A stretch of DNA of 64,000 nt from Methylosinus sp. PW1 (GCF_000745215.1 NZ_JQNK01000009.1:2294001-2358000); one strand, 5' to 3'. Shown: positions 51,757 to 61,578, counted from the stretch's first letter. Numbers and translations are program-made. The notes: generated by a model from the sequence alone, not told the origin.

Positions 51757-54627
51757 ATGAGCCTCATCAAGGAAATCGACTATGGAACGCCGGCTTCCCG
51801 CTCTGAGAAGGAAGTCACTCTGACCATCGACGGGACGGAGATCACTGTGCCGGAAGGCACGTCGATCATGCGCGCGGCGATGCAGATCGGCGTAGAGATC
51901 CCCAAGCTCTGCGCCTCCGACAATCTTCATTCCTTCGGCTCCTGCCGCCTCTGCCTCATAGAGATAGAGGGACGCGGCAATCTCTCCGCCTCCTGCACCA
52001 CGCCGGTCATGCCCGGCATTGCGGTGAAGACTTTCTCGCCGCGGCTCGACTCCATCCGCCGCGGCATAATGGAGCTGTATATCTCCGACCATCCGCTCGA
52101 CTGCCTCACCTGCCCCGCAAATGGCGATTGCGAGCTGCAATCCATGGCCGGCGCGGTGAGCCTGCGCGAGGTGCGCTATGGCTATAGCGGACGCAACCAT
52201 GTCACGGCGCGTCGCGAGGGCCGCCGCAATGAGGATTGGAAGCCCAAGGACAAATCCAATCCCTATTTCACCTTTGATCCGTCCAAATGCATCGTCTGCA
52301 ATCGCTGCGTGCGCGCCTGCCAGGAAGTGCAGGGCACATTCGCGCTGACGATCGAAGGCCGTGGCTTCGACAGCCGCGTCTCGCCGGGCGCGGGCGAGGC
52401 TTATATGGAATCGGAATGCGTCTCCTGCGGCGCCTGCGTGCAGGCCTGCCCCACGGCGACGCTCACCGAAAACTCCGTCATCGCCATTGGACAGCCGGAG
52501 CATTCGGCCGTCACCACTTGCGCCTATTGCGGCGTCGGCTGCACCTTCAAGGCGGAGATGCGCGGCGAGGAGATCGTGCGCATGGTTCCGTGGAAGGACG
52601 GCAAGTCCAATCACGGCCACAGCTGCATCAAGGGCCGCTTCGCCTATGGCTATGCGCTGCATCGCGACCGCGTGACCAGCCCGATGATCCGCGAGAAGAT
52701 CACCGACCCCTGGCGCGAAGTGTCCTGGGAGGAGGCGATCTCTCATGCCGCCTCCGAGTTCAAGCGCATTCAGGCGAAATACGGCCGGCTCGCCGTCGGC
52801 GGCATCACCTCCTCGCGCTGCACCAGCGAGGAGACCTTTCTGGTGCAGAAGCTCATTCGCAGTGGCTTCGGCAATAATAATGTCGACACATGCGCGCGCG
52901 TCTGCCATTCGCCGACCGGCTATGGCCTCAGCCAAGCCTTCGGCACCTCCGCCGGCACGCAGGATTTCGACTCGGTCTCCGAGGCCGACGTCATTCTCAT
53001 CATCGGCTGCAATCCGACCGACGCGCATCCGGTCGTCGGCTCGCAGATCAAGCGGCGGATACGCGAGGGCGCCAAGCTCATCGTCGTCGATCCGCGCCGC
53101 ACCGAGCTGGTGCGCTCGCCGCATATCAGCGCGGCCTTCCATCTGCCGCTGCGGCCGGGAACCAATGTCGCCATCGTCACCGCGCTCGCCCATGTGATCG
53201 TCGAAGAGGGGCTGGTGAACGAGGCCTTCGTGCGCGAGCGTTGCGATTGGGACGAATATTTGGAATGGGCCGCCTTCGTCGGCGAAGAGGGCAACAGCCC
53301 GGAGGCGGTGGAGAAGTTCACCGGCGTTCCCGCGCATCTGGTGCGCGGCGCGGCGCGTCTCTACGCCACCGGCGGCAACGCCACCATCTATTACGGCCTC
53401 GGCGTCACCGAGCACAGCCAAGGCTCGACCACGGTGATGGCCATCGCCAATCTCGCAATGGCGACCGGCAATCTCGGCCGCTCCGGCGTCGGCGTCAATC
53501 CGCTGCGCGGGCAGAATAATGTGCAGGGCTCCTGCGACATGGGTTCCTTCCCGCATGAGTTCCCCGGCTATCGCCATGTCTCCGACGACAATGTGCGCAA
53601 GCTGTTCGAGGAGGCCTGGGGCGTTCCGCTGGACGGCGAGCCGGGCCTGCGCATTCCCAACATGTTCGACGCCGCCGTCGATGGCGTGTTCAAGGGCCTT
53701 TATGTGCAGGGCGAGGATATTCTGCAGTCCGACCCGGACATCAAGCATGTCTCCGCCGGCCTCGGCGCGCTGGAATGTCTCGTCGTGCAGGATCTCTTCC
53801 TCAATGAGACCGCCAATTACGCGCATGTCTTTTTGCCCGGCGCGAGCTTCCTCGAGAAGGACGGCGTCTTCATCAACGCCGAGCGCCGCATTCAGCGCGT
53901 GCGCCGCGTGATGAGCCCCAAGGCGCGCTACGCCGATTGGGAGGCGACGCAGCTCTTCGCCAATGCGCTCGGCTGCAATTGGAGCTACACGCATCCGAGC
54001 GAGATCATGGACGAGATCGCCAAGCTCACGCCTTCCTTCGCGCATGTCTCCTACGCCAAGCTCGACGAGGTGGGCTCGGTGCAATGGCCCTGCAATGATC
54101 TGTCGCCGGAAGGCATGCCGATCATGCACATCGACAAATTCGCGCGCGGCAAGGGCAAGTTCGTCATCACCGAATATGTGCCAACGGAGGAGCGCACCGG
54201 GCCGCGTTTCCCGTTGCTGCTGACCACGGGCCGCATTCTCTCGCAGTATAATGTCGGCGCGCAGACTCGCCGCACCGAGAACAGCCAATGGCACCCGGAG
54301 GATGTGCTGGAGATCCATCCGCATGACGCCGAGGTGCGCGGCGTGCGCGAGGGGGATTGGGTGCGCGTGCAGAGCCGCGCCGGCGAGACGACGCTCCACG
54401 CCAAGATCACCGATCGCGTCGCGCCCGGCGTCGTCTACACCACCTTCCACCATCCTCTGTGCCAGACCAATGTCGTCACCACCGACAATTCCGATTGGGC
54501 GACCAATTGCCCGGAGTATAAAGTGACGGCGGTGCAGGTCTCGCCCTCCAACGGTCCCACCGAATGGCAGGAGCGCTATCGCGAAATGTCGGAGAAGAGC
54601 CGACAGATCGCCGCCGCCGGCGAGTAG
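51757..54627 (+). CDS. fdh1A: NAD-type formate dehydrogenase alpha subunit (Mo/W-bis-MGD), Fdh1A-like
   Basis: A 956-residue protein that oxidises formate to CO2, the last step of C1 dissimilation. In order: a 2Fe-2S plant-ferredoxin domain (about 20-95; SCRLCLIEIEG), a NuoG-type His/Cys 4Fe-4S motif (HPLDCLTCPANGDC), two 4Fe-4S clusters (CIVCNRCVRAC and CVSCGACVQAC), then the catalytic part with its own 4Fe-4S motif (CAYCGVGC) and the metal-binding Cys in ARVCHSPTGYG (Cys, not Sec). From memory it is closest to Methylobacterium Fdh1A, a tungsten enzyme, sharing the SLIKEIDYGTP start. The diaphorase partner Fdh1B is not next to it. It shares an operator with the divergent transporter genes. 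Confidence 0.93.
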   Translation: MSLIKEIDYGTPASRSEKEVTLTIDGTEITVPEGTSIMRAAMQIGVEIPKLCASDNLHSFGSCRLCLIEIEGRGNLSASCTTPVMPGIAVKTFSPRLDSIRRGIMELYISDHPLDCLTCPANGDCELQSMAGAVSLREVRYGYSGRNHVTARREGRRNEDWKPKDKSNPYFTFDPSKCIVCNRCVRACQEVQGTFALTIEGRGFDSRVSPGAGEAYMESECVSCGACVQACPTATLTENSVIAIGQPEHSAVTTCAYCGVGCTFKAEMRGEEIVRMVPWKDGKSNHGHSCIKGRFAYGYALHRDRVTSPMIREKITDPWREVSWEEAISHAASEFKRIQAKYGRLAVGGITSSRCTSEETFLVQKLIRSGFGNNNVDTCARVCHSPTGYGLSQAFGTSAGTQDFDSVSEADVILIIGCNPTDAHPVVGSQIKRRIREGAKLIVVDPRRTELVRSPHISAAFHLPLRPGTNVAIVTALAHVIVEEGLVNEAFVRERCDWDEYLEWAAFVGEEGNSPEAVEKFTGVPAHLVRGAARLYATGGNATIYYGLGVTEHSQGSTTVMAIANLAMATGNLGRSGVGVNPLRGQNNVQGSCDMGSFPHEFPGYRHVSDDNVRKLFEEAWGVPLDGEPGLRIPNMFDAAVDGVFKGLYVQGEDILQSDPDIKHVSAGLGALECLVVQDLFLNETANYAHVFLPGASFLEKDGVFINAERRIQRVRRVMSPKARYADWEATQLFANALGCNWSYTHPSEIMDEIAKLTPSFAHVSYAKLDEVGSVQWPCNDLSPEGMPIMHIDKFARGKGKFVITEYVPTEERTGPRFPLLLTTGRILSQYNVGAQTRRTENSQWHPEDVLEIHPHDAEVRGVREGDWVRVQSRAGETTLHAKITDRVAPGVVYTTFHHPLCQTNVVTTDNSDWATNCPEYKVTAVQVSPSNGPTEWQERYREMSEKSRQIAAAGE

Positions 54628-54662
54628 CGCTGATCTCGCTGCGCAATCTTTGCCGATCATCC

Positions 54663-54699
54663 GGCCTCGCCGCTCGAAATGCGCTCCAGCGGCGAGGCC
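54663..54699 (+). terminator. terminator-like hairpin after fdh1A
   Basis: A perfect 12-bp stem ggcctcgccgct/agcggcgaggcc with a 13-nt loop, starting 36 bp after the stop. No T run follows, so it is a possible Rho-dependent or mRNA-stabilising hairpin. The remaining gap to 54984 contains no gene that I can support. Confidence 0.45.
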
Positions 54700-54984
54700 A
54701 TCGCGACAATCGGGCTCGATTATCCACAACGACTCTCGCGCGCGGCGCCTCCGCGCGTCGAATTTTCCCGTGGTTCCGGCCCCGCCGCTGGCGTCATCCT
54801 GCGCGTCCTTCGCGGCGATTGCGCCACACTTTCCGACAATGATTTTCTGGCTTTTCGCGATTGCGCGCGCACGTCCGGGCGCTTGCGCAGATACGTGTGT
54901 CCGTCATTGGACTTAGACGCCAGCCCGGAGTGACTTTTCGAAAAATGCACGCCAGTTTCCGATCGCGATCGGAGAATTTGCGCC

Positions 54985-56593
54985 ATGCGATTGGCTTCGC
55001 CAGCATCGAGAGACCGCATTCGTTTTCGAATCGAGCCCGCCGATCTTGTGTCGGCGGTCGTCGCGCCGATTATCGCGCTCGCTCTGCGCGATCCTCTGCT
55101 GCTCGACCCCGGCGATTTTCCGGCGGCATTTCCAGCGCCTTATGAATATGCAGTCATCTCCGCAGGCTGCGCCATCGTCATGATCCTCGCCTTTCGGCTG
55201 AGCGATCGCATGGGGCAGTTCTTCTCACTGCGCGACGCCTTCGCCCTCTCCGGCGCCGCCGCTTGCGCGGTCGCTTCCAGCTCGGCCATTCTTCTTGCGC
55301 TCACACGCTTCGAAGGCGTGCCGCGTTCGACGCCCTTGATCTTCGGATTGGTGCTCGTCGCGGGCATGATCGCCACGCGATCGATGATGCGCGCGCTTCA
55401 CAAGGACCTCACGCGCAAGCACGAGCTCGACAGCGCGGAGGCCGAGGCCGATCTGCGCCGCGTGATCGTCGTCGGCGTCGATCGATTCGCCTCGGCGGCG
55501 ATAAAATTGACCGATTATCTGCGGCCGCGCACGACCCAGATCGTCGCTGCGCTCGACGCTCGGCCAGAGCTCCTCGGCCGCAAGATCGCCGGCGTCTCTA
55601 TCGTCGGCGATCCCAACGACATCGGCGCCGTCATCGACGAATACGCTGTCCATGGCGTCGAGGTCGACGAGGTGTGGCTCGCCGAGGACGCGACCTTCCT
55701 GCCCGCCGATCTTCTCGCTGCGGTGGAGGCGCAATGCGCGGCGCGCGGCGTGCCGATCCACTGCATAGCGGAGGCGTGGAATTTCATCGCTGCGCCGCCC
55801 GTCGCGGCGCAGGAGATCGGCGCGATCGAGACGTTCGAGACGCCCGACTATTTCAAGGCGAAACGCATCATCGACATTTGCGCTGCGAGCCTGCTGCTCG
55901 TCGCGGCCTTTCCATTCGCGATCTGCGTCGCCTATGTCGTCTTTATCGATGTCGGCGCGCCCATATTTTTTTTGGCAGCAGCGAATCGGCAAGAACGGCC
56001 AGAAATTCCTGCTCTACAAGTTCCGCACCTATCGCGCGCCTTTCGACGAGAAGGGCCGTCCGGCTCTGGAAGAGCAGCGTCTATCCCGCATCGGCCGCAT
56101 GATCCGCGCGAGCCGCCTCGACGAAATTCCTCAGCTCTATAATGTGATCGCGGGTCATATGTCGCTCATCGGCCCGCGGCCGCTCTTGCCGCAGGATCAG
56201 CCCGACGATCCCGGACCGCGACTCAGCGTGCGTCCGGGCGTCACCGGCTGGGCGCAGATCAATGGTGGGACCATCGTCACGCCGGAAGAAAAAAATGCGC
56301 TCGACCTCTGGTACATAAAGCACGCCTGCCTCCGGCTCGATCTCGACATCGTCATCGGCACGCTGCTCGTCGCGCTCGCCGGCGAGAAGCTTAACGGACG
56401 CGCGGTCGAGCATGCGATCCGCTGGTATCGGCAAGAGTTCGCAGCGCATGCCACATCGCGTCGCGATGCGGCATGCGAGCGCGCGACGCCGCGCGACCGC
56501 CGCCGCCGCGCTGTCGCCGAACGCGCCGAGAGGCTACCGGCGCTCGACGCCGTGGCGATGGATTACCCCTATCGCGCGGTCGAGCCCAGCTGA
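54985..56593 (+). pseudogene. exopolysaccharide initiating sugar transferase, frameshifted at a T8 run
   Basis: Two overlapping frames together give a typical polyprenyl-phosphate hexose-1-phosphate transferase (WbaP/ExoY family) of about 535 residues. Frame 1 (54985 to the run) has the membrane part, the CoA-binding-like domain (RVIVVGVDRFASAAIKL) and the start of the catalytic domain (DYFKAKRIIDICAAS). Frame 2 continues FFWQQRIGKNGQKF, RASRLDEIPQLYNVIAGHMSLIGPRP and GVTGWAQINGG (quoted in parts). The shift lies at eight T (55966-55973); seven T would join the frames. The enzyme would start repeat-unit assembly at the inner membrane. It is broken as written, by slippage, phase variation or a sequence error. 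Confidence 0.8.
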
Positions 56594-56696
56594 CCGCGGC
56601 GCCGGAGATTTCTCGCGGCGCGCTGTTCGATAGCCTTTTTTAGCAAGAGTTTCGGTCGAGCAGAGGATGCGCGCCCACGGAAGCAAAGGCCAGATT

Positions 56697-57404
56697 ATGA
56701 TTGTGTGTCTGTTCCGATTTTCGGCGCTCGCCGCCCTTTGCGCCACTCTTTCCGGATGCTCTCCGCAGGTCGGCGTGGGAGTCGATCCGTCCTACACCGC
56801 CAGCCTTCCGGAGCCGGACACGGCGAGAGCCAATACGGATTTCACACAGAGCGATTACCGCATCTCCGCGCAGGACGTGCTGGAAATAAACATATTCGGT
56901 TTCACCAATCTCAGCCGCGTGGCGCAGGTCGACGGCAATGGCCGCATCTCCTTTCCCTTGATCGGCGGAGTCGTCGCCGCAGGGCGAACGGTGAGCGAGC
57001 TGGAAGCCGAGCTCACACGCAAGCTCGCGGCGAAATATCTGCAATCGCCTCAGGTGTCGGTGTTCGTGAAAGAATCGGTCGGGCTCCGCGTGACCGTCGA
57101 AGGCGCGGTCAAAAAGCCGGGCGTCTATGCGCTCAAGGGCAAGAACACGCTGCTGCAAGCGCTGGCGATGGCGGAAGGGATCAATGACGTCGGCGACTCT
57201 GCGGTGACGCTGATCCGCGTTTCCGATCAAAGGCGCGTCAGCGCGAAATTCGACGTCGCCGCCATTCGTTCCGGCCAGGCGCCCGATCCGCTGGTCTATG
57301 GCGGAGACACGATCGTCGTCGATGAATCCCTGGCGCGCACAGGCGTGCAAGTCATCAAATCGGCCGTCCCCGCAATGATCAACATCGGGGCGAGACCTTG
57401 GTGA
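56697..57404 (+). CDS. polysaccharide export outer membrane lipoprotein, Wza-like
   Basis: A 235-residue exporter. The start at 56697 gives a lipoprotein signal with the lipobox LSGC (residue 21); an ATG at 56667 is in frame but has a poorly placed ribosome site. The Poly_export domain covers about residues 50-130 (YRISAQDVLEINIFGFTNLSR, GNGRISFPLIGGVVAAGRTVSELE, in parts) and a SLBB domain follows (VTVEGAVKKPGVYALKG). It forms the outer-membrane channel for the polymer. It stands between the sugar transferase and the Wzc kinase. Confidence 0.92.
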   Translation: MIVCLFRFSALAALCATLSGCSPQVGVGVDPSYTASLPEPDTARANTDFTQSDYRISAQDVLEINIFGFTNLSRVAQVDGNGRISFPLIGGVVAAGRTVSELEAELTRKLAAKYLQSPQVSVFVKESVGLRVTVEGAVKKPGVYALKGKNTLLQALAMAEGINDVGDSAVTLIRVSDQRRVSAKFDVAAIRSGQAPDPLVYGGDTIVVDESLARTGVQVIKSAVPAMINIGARPW

Positions 57405-57440
57405 CGCTCCAAAGTCAACGCTAGAAAGGTCGTTTTTGGA

Positions 57441-59771
57441 ATGAGCGCGGATCAAAGGCCAGAGACGGGTGCGTCGGCCGTCGCTCTCGACGCCGCCCAA
57501 TCGGAGCGCGCGATCGTCGCCGGCAGGCGTTACGCTGCCGCTTGCGACGAACGGCAGCCGAGCTTCGACGAGAACAGCGGCGCCTCGAGCTTCCTCAAAT
57601 ATGTCGGCTTGCTCATCAAGCATCGCATTCTCGTGGCCGCTATCTGCGCCGGCGCGATACTCTGCGCCTTTGTCATCACATTCCTGATGCCGCGAATCTA
57701 TACGGCGACGACGACGATACAGATCGACCGCGAGGCCGCGAAGGTCGTGCGCCTTCAAGACGCGCTGGTGGAGAAAACCGACGATCCGCAATTCTACACG
57801 ACTCAATACGAGCTTTTGAAGAGTCACGCGCTCGCCGAGCGCGTCGTGTCCTCGCTCTCCCTCGCAGACAAGAAGGGCTTAGTCGATGTGGAGATCTCTC
57901 TCCTCGGGCGCGTGCTCCAAGGCCTGTTCAAGCGACATGAGGAGGAGCCCGAAAGTGTCGGCAGACGACGCTCGGCGGTCGCCGCCGTGCTGAAAGGCCT
58001 CACGGTGCAGCCGATTCCGATGTCGCGCATCGTGAAGGTCAGCTTCAGCAGCAAAAGCGCCCTTCTCGCGCAGCAAGTCAGCGCAGCGGTCGCCGAGAAT
58101 TTCGTGGCGATGACGCTGGACCGCCGCTACAGCGCCTCCGCCTATGCGCGCACATTCCTCGAGGAGAAGCTGCAGCAGGTGAAGCTCAAATTGGAAGACT
58201 CCGAGAAGCAGGTCGTCGCCTATGCGCAACGCGAAGGCATTGTGAATGTCGATGACAAGCTCTCCATCGCCGGCGCCAATCTCAAATCGCTCAACGATGC
58301 CCTCGGCGTCGCCATGGCGCAGCGCATCAAGGAAGAGCAGCTGTGGATGCAGGCGCAGAGCGGTAGCGGATTGGGATTGCCGCAGGTGCTGGACGACAAG
58401 AGCATTCAAAAAGCCCGCGAGCGCCGCACCGAGCTGATGGCGGAGTATCAGGACAAGCTCGGCGTCATGAAGCCGGATTTTCCAGAGATGAGGCAGCTGC
58501 GGGCGCAGATCGCGGAATATGATCGCCAGATCAGGGAGCACGTCGAGTTCATTCGTCAAGCGATCAAGGCGCGCTACGAAGCCGCGCGCGATCAGGAATC
58601 GTCGTTCCTCAAGCGCATCGAAAGCCTGAAGGTAAATGCGCTCGATCTGCGGGATCGCAGCATTCAATACACTATTCTGCAAAGAGAGGCCGACACCAAC
58701 CGGTCCTTGTACGACGGCTTGCTACAGCAATATAAGGAGGTCGGCGTGACCGGCGCGATCGGGACCAACAATGTCTCGGTCATCGACAAGGCGGAGCGGC
58801 CTACGAGCCCGTCGAGTCCGCGGCTGCTGATGAATCTCGGCCTCGCCTTTGTCCTCGGGCTGCTCGCCTCGGTCGCGACGATCGCGGTGCGCGAATTTCT
58901 CGACGATACGTTCAAGATTCCCGAAGAGATCGAGGAGGCGCTCGGTCTCACAGTGCTCGGCGTCATTCCGCTCGCGCGGCAGGATGACGAGAAAGCCCGC
59001 GACCCGTCCTATTCCGTCGCGAATGAGGTCATCGGCGATCCTCTGTCGTCAATGGCGGAAGCCTATCGCTCGCTGCGGACCTCGTTGCAATTCTCGACGG
59101 CGATGGGCGCGCCCAAGACGCTCCTCGTCACCAGCTCACGGCCTGGCGAAGGCAAGTCGACCACATCGGTCTGCATTGCGGCCAATTTCGCGCAGCTCGG
59201 AATGCAGGTGCTCTTGATCGACGCCGATATGCGCAAGCCGTCGTTGCACGACATACTCTCGGTCGACAACAGCATCGGCCTCGCCAATGTGCTGACCGGC
59301 GCATTGGACGCATCCGCCGCCGTCACCGAAAATCTCATCTATGGCGTCACCTTCCTGTCGTCCGGTCCTGTGCCTCCGAATCCCGCGGAGCTTTTGGCTG
59401 GACCGCGCTTCGCCTCGCTGCTCGCGCTGGCGCGAGAGAAATTCGACATTGTCGTCATCGACGGTCCGCCGGTCGTGGGCCTCGCCGACGCACCATTGCT
59501 CGGCAGCATAGTGGATGGCGCTGTGTTCGTGGTCGATTCGATGCACACGCGCCGGCGCGTCGTCCATGCGGCGGTCAAGCGGCTGGATTTCGCACGCACT
59601 CGCATTCTCGGCTGCCTGCTGAATAAGTTCGACGCGACCAACGTTGGTCACTCCTATGGCTACGCCTATGGCGATGCTTACGGTCACGGCCCCGCCTATG
59701 GCCACGAATATTTCGGCTATGGAGCGAAGAGCCAAAAGGATCGCGCAATTTCGCCAACGCTGGAACAGTGA
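57441..59771 (+). CDS. Wzc-like chain-length determinant with tyrosine autokinase domain
   Basis: A 776-residue inner-membrane protein. It has a Wzz domain with two membrane helices (about 60-80 and 470-490), a periplasmic coiled coil (about 250-420), and a cytoplasmic BY-kinase (about 550-750) with Walker A SRPGEGKST, Walker A' VLLIDADMRKPS and Walker B VVIDGPPV. The C-terminus carries a Tyr-rich tail (YGYAYGDAYGHGPAYGHEYFGYG, in part) of about seven Tyr for autophosphorylation. It controls polymer length together with Wza. No separate phosphatase (Wzb) gene is in the window. Confidence 0.94.
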   Translation: MSADQRPETGASAVALDAAQSERAIVAGRRYAAACDERQPSFDENSGASSFLKYVGLLIKHRILVAAICAGAILCAFVITFLMPRIYTATTTIQIDREAAKVVRLQDALVEKTDDPQFYTTQYELLKSHALAERVVSSLSLADKKGLVDVEISLLGRVLQGLFKRHEEEPESVGRRRSAVAAVLKGLTVQPIPMSRIVKVSFSSKSALLAQQVSAAVAENFVAMTLDRRYSASAYARTFLEEKLQQVKLKLEDSEKQVVAYAQREGIVNVDDKLSIAGANLKSLNDALGVAMAQRIKEEQLWMQAQSGSGLGLPQVLDDKSIQKARERRTELMAEYQDKLGVMKPDFPEMRQLRAQIAEYDRQIREHVEFIRQAIKARYEAARDQESSFLKRIESLKVNALDLRDRSIQYTILQREADTNRSLYDGLLQQYKEVGVTGAIGTNNVSVIDKAERPTSPSSPRLLMNLGLAFVLGLLASVATIAVREFLDDTFKIPEEIEEALGLTVLGVIPLARQDDEKARDPSYSVANEVIGDPLSSMAEAYRSLRTSLQFSTAMGAPKTLLVTSSRPGEGKSTTSVCIAANFAQLGMQVLLIDADMRKPSLHDILSVDNSIGLANVLTGALDASAAVTENLIYGVTFLSSGPVPPNPAELLAGPRFASLLALAREKFDIVVIDGPPVVGLADAPLLGSIVDGAVFVVDSMHTRRRVVHAAVKRLDFARTRILGCLLNKFDATNVGHSYGYAYGDAYGHGPAYGHEYFGYGAKSQKDRAISPTLEQ

Positions 59772-60417
59772 CGTGCCGAGAAGCCGGGCATTGCAATGCG
59801 CGCTCGATCTCGCGTCGATCCCGCCAATGGCGGCGCGCGCGCGCGAGCTGCCTTTGCCCGACGACGTGCTCGAGGTCATTCGCATCGCGGCCGGTTGCGA
59901 GGAAACGCTCGACGAGGCCGCGCGTCGCTCCGGCAAGGACAAGAGCTATGTGAAAGCGGCGGCGGAATTCTATGTGCAGCAGATCCTGTTTTTTCCCACG
60001 GCCGACAGCCATAGAATTCTCGGCGTGCGCCCCGGCGCGAGCCGCGCCGATATGCGAACGCATATGCGTTGGCTGATGATCTGGCTGCATCCCGATCACG
60101 CCCATGCCGAATGGAAGACCGTGTTCGCGCGTCGAGTAATCGCCGCGTGGCGGGAGGCGCAAGAATCGCCGGATCGACGCAAGACGCAGGCGAGCGCGCG
60201 ACGCGTGGCGCCGCCGATGCGCCATATCCCATGGGTACCGCGACCGATCGAGCAGCGTCCGTCGAGATTGTTGATGCCGTCGCTTTTCCTCATCGCGGTC
60301 GCGATCATCGTGATCGCAATATTGGTTCCGAGCAGCTTCGTCGAGGCGGAGACGTCATGGCTCGCGACATTTCTGCTTCGCGCGGTCGAGGCGCCGAAAT
60401 CGGGCGCCGGATCATAG
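59719..60417 (+). CDS. J-domain-like protein with C-terminal membrane anchor
   Basis: About 232 residues from the ATG at 59719, which overlaps the Wzc gene by 53 bp; a GTG at 59773, two bases after the Wzc stop, is an equally good start. A helical N-terminal part is followed by a J-like domain (about residues 95-150) with ILGVRPGASRADMRTHMRWLMIWLHPDHA (quoted in parts), including the HPD motif that stimulates Hsp70. A basic linker and a membrane helix (LLMPSLFLIAVAIIVIAIL) end it. It may recruit DnaK to the polysaccharide machinery at the membrane. The function is inferred from domain and place only. Confidence 0.72.
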   Translation: MERRAKRIAQFRQRWNSDVPRSRALQCALDLASIPPMAARARELPLPDDVLEVIRIAAGCEETLDEAARRSGKDKSYVKAAAEFYVQQILFFPTADSHRILGVRPGASRADMRTHMRWLMIWLHPDHAHAEWKTVFARRVIAAWREAQESPDRRKTQASARRVAPPMRHIPWVPRPIEQRPSRLLMPSLFLIAVAIIVIAILVPSSFVEAETSWLATFLLRAVEAPKSGAGS

Positions 60418-60508
60418 GCGCGGGAGGCGACATCGGCGCCGCCGAACGACTCCTCTATCACGCGTCCGCTTCGACGCGTCCAATTTCATGCCGATCGGAG
60501 GTTTCAAA

Positions 60509-61528
60509 ATGCAGCACGACGTCAATTTTCAGCAAGAGGCGAAGCGCGCCATGCTCGGGCTCGGCGATGTCGCGGGCCTGCGCTACAAGGCCGACGACGG
60601 TGTGCTTCACGTCATTGTTTCGGACCCGCCGAACCACAATGCGCTGACGAAGGCCGCGACGGATAGTCTCTACGAGACGCTTCGCCGCTTTCATGAGCTG
60701 CCCTTCGATCGTCTCGAGATCGCCTTCGATACGGCCTCCGGCTCGGTCGCATGCGCCGGTCTCAATCTCCATGATTTCGAGGCGGCGGCGCGGCGCGTCA
60801 GTCCAGGCGAAGATCTCCTGGGCGAGAACAATTACTTCGTTCGCGTCACGCAGCTGCTGCGCGAGCTCGGTCGCAATGTTCCGACAATGGCGCGTGTCGA
60901 AGGTCATCTCGTCGGCGCCGGCGTCGAATTGGCGCTAAGCTGCCGTGAGGTCGTCTGCGCGCGATCGGATATCAAGATCTTGATGCCGCATCTGCGGATC
61001 GGCGTTCCCTATCATACCCTCGGGCTCTGCCATATGGCCGGGCTCATCGGATGGGATGTCATGTCGCGCGCCATGGTGACGGATGCGATTCCCGTGCTGC
61101 TGTCCGAGGTTCTCGCCGATCGCCAAAGGATAGAGCGCTTGACCGCGGCCGAGCGAATCGCCGACGCCAAAATCGCGATCGACCGGATGGCTGCGGTCTT
61201 TCAGGGACGCCCGGCGCGAATCGGCGACGCCTTCTTCACTGTCGAAGATCGAACGGGCGAGACGCGAAACATCGCGGAAGCACATCTGCTGCAAATCCTC
61301 GCTCATGTCGCTTTCGCCGATGAAATGGACGATTTGTCGCCGGCGCTGCACGAGATCATCGACGCGCCGCGCGTGCGCGCATCCTCACGCGTCGGAGCGC
61401 GCCTGGCGGAATCGATCGCGGCGCATCGTCAGCGCCCGAAGCGTCTCAATCGCCATTTCTCGAAAGCGATCGGCGCTGGCGAGGAAACGAGCGACGGGGA
61501 GGGCGTTCGCGTTTCTATGCCGAATTGA
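60509..61528 (+). CDS. crotonase-fold (enoyl-CoA hydratase/isomerase family) protein
   Basis: A 339-residue protein; GGAGG eight bases before the ATG at 60509 fixes the start. The crotonase fold is seen in SDPPNHNALTKAATDSL, the oxyanion loop CAGLNLHDFEAAARR and RVEGHLVGAGVELALSCREVV (in parts). The usual catalytic Glu pair is not clearly kept. There is a 70-residue C-terminal extension rich in Arg. Its overall length and the GHLVGAGVEL region recall RpfF-type DSF synthases, but the match is weak, so a fatty-acid signal role is only one option. It lies between the exopolysaccharide genes and a nitroreductase. Confidence 0.8.
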   Translation: MQHDVNFQQEAKRAMLGLGDVAGLRYKADDGVLHVIVSDPPNHNALTKAATDSLYETLRRFHELPFDRLEIAFDTASGSVACAGLNLHDFEAAARRVSPGEDLLGENNYFVRVTQLLRELGRNVPTMARVEGHLVGAGVELALSCREVVCARSDIKILMPHLRIGVPYHTLGLCHMAGLIGWDVMSRAMVTDAIPVLLSEVLADRQRIERLTAAERIADAKIAIDRMAAVFQGRPARIGDAFFTVEDRTGETRNIAEAHLLQILAHVAFADEMDDLSPALHEIIDAPRVRASSRVGARLAESIAAHRQRPKRLNRHFSKAIGAGEETSDGEGVRVSMPN

Positions 61529-61578
61529 GGCTCATCGCGATGGAAGCGCAGCGTCGGTGGAATTGAAGGAGTGAGCGC

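Noticed and set aside
51715..54729. 1004-residue open frame antisense to fdh1A
   Set aside because: It mirrors the codon pattern of the real gene on the other strand; its sequence is low in hydrophobic cores and has no recognised domain. Long antisense frames are common at this GC content.
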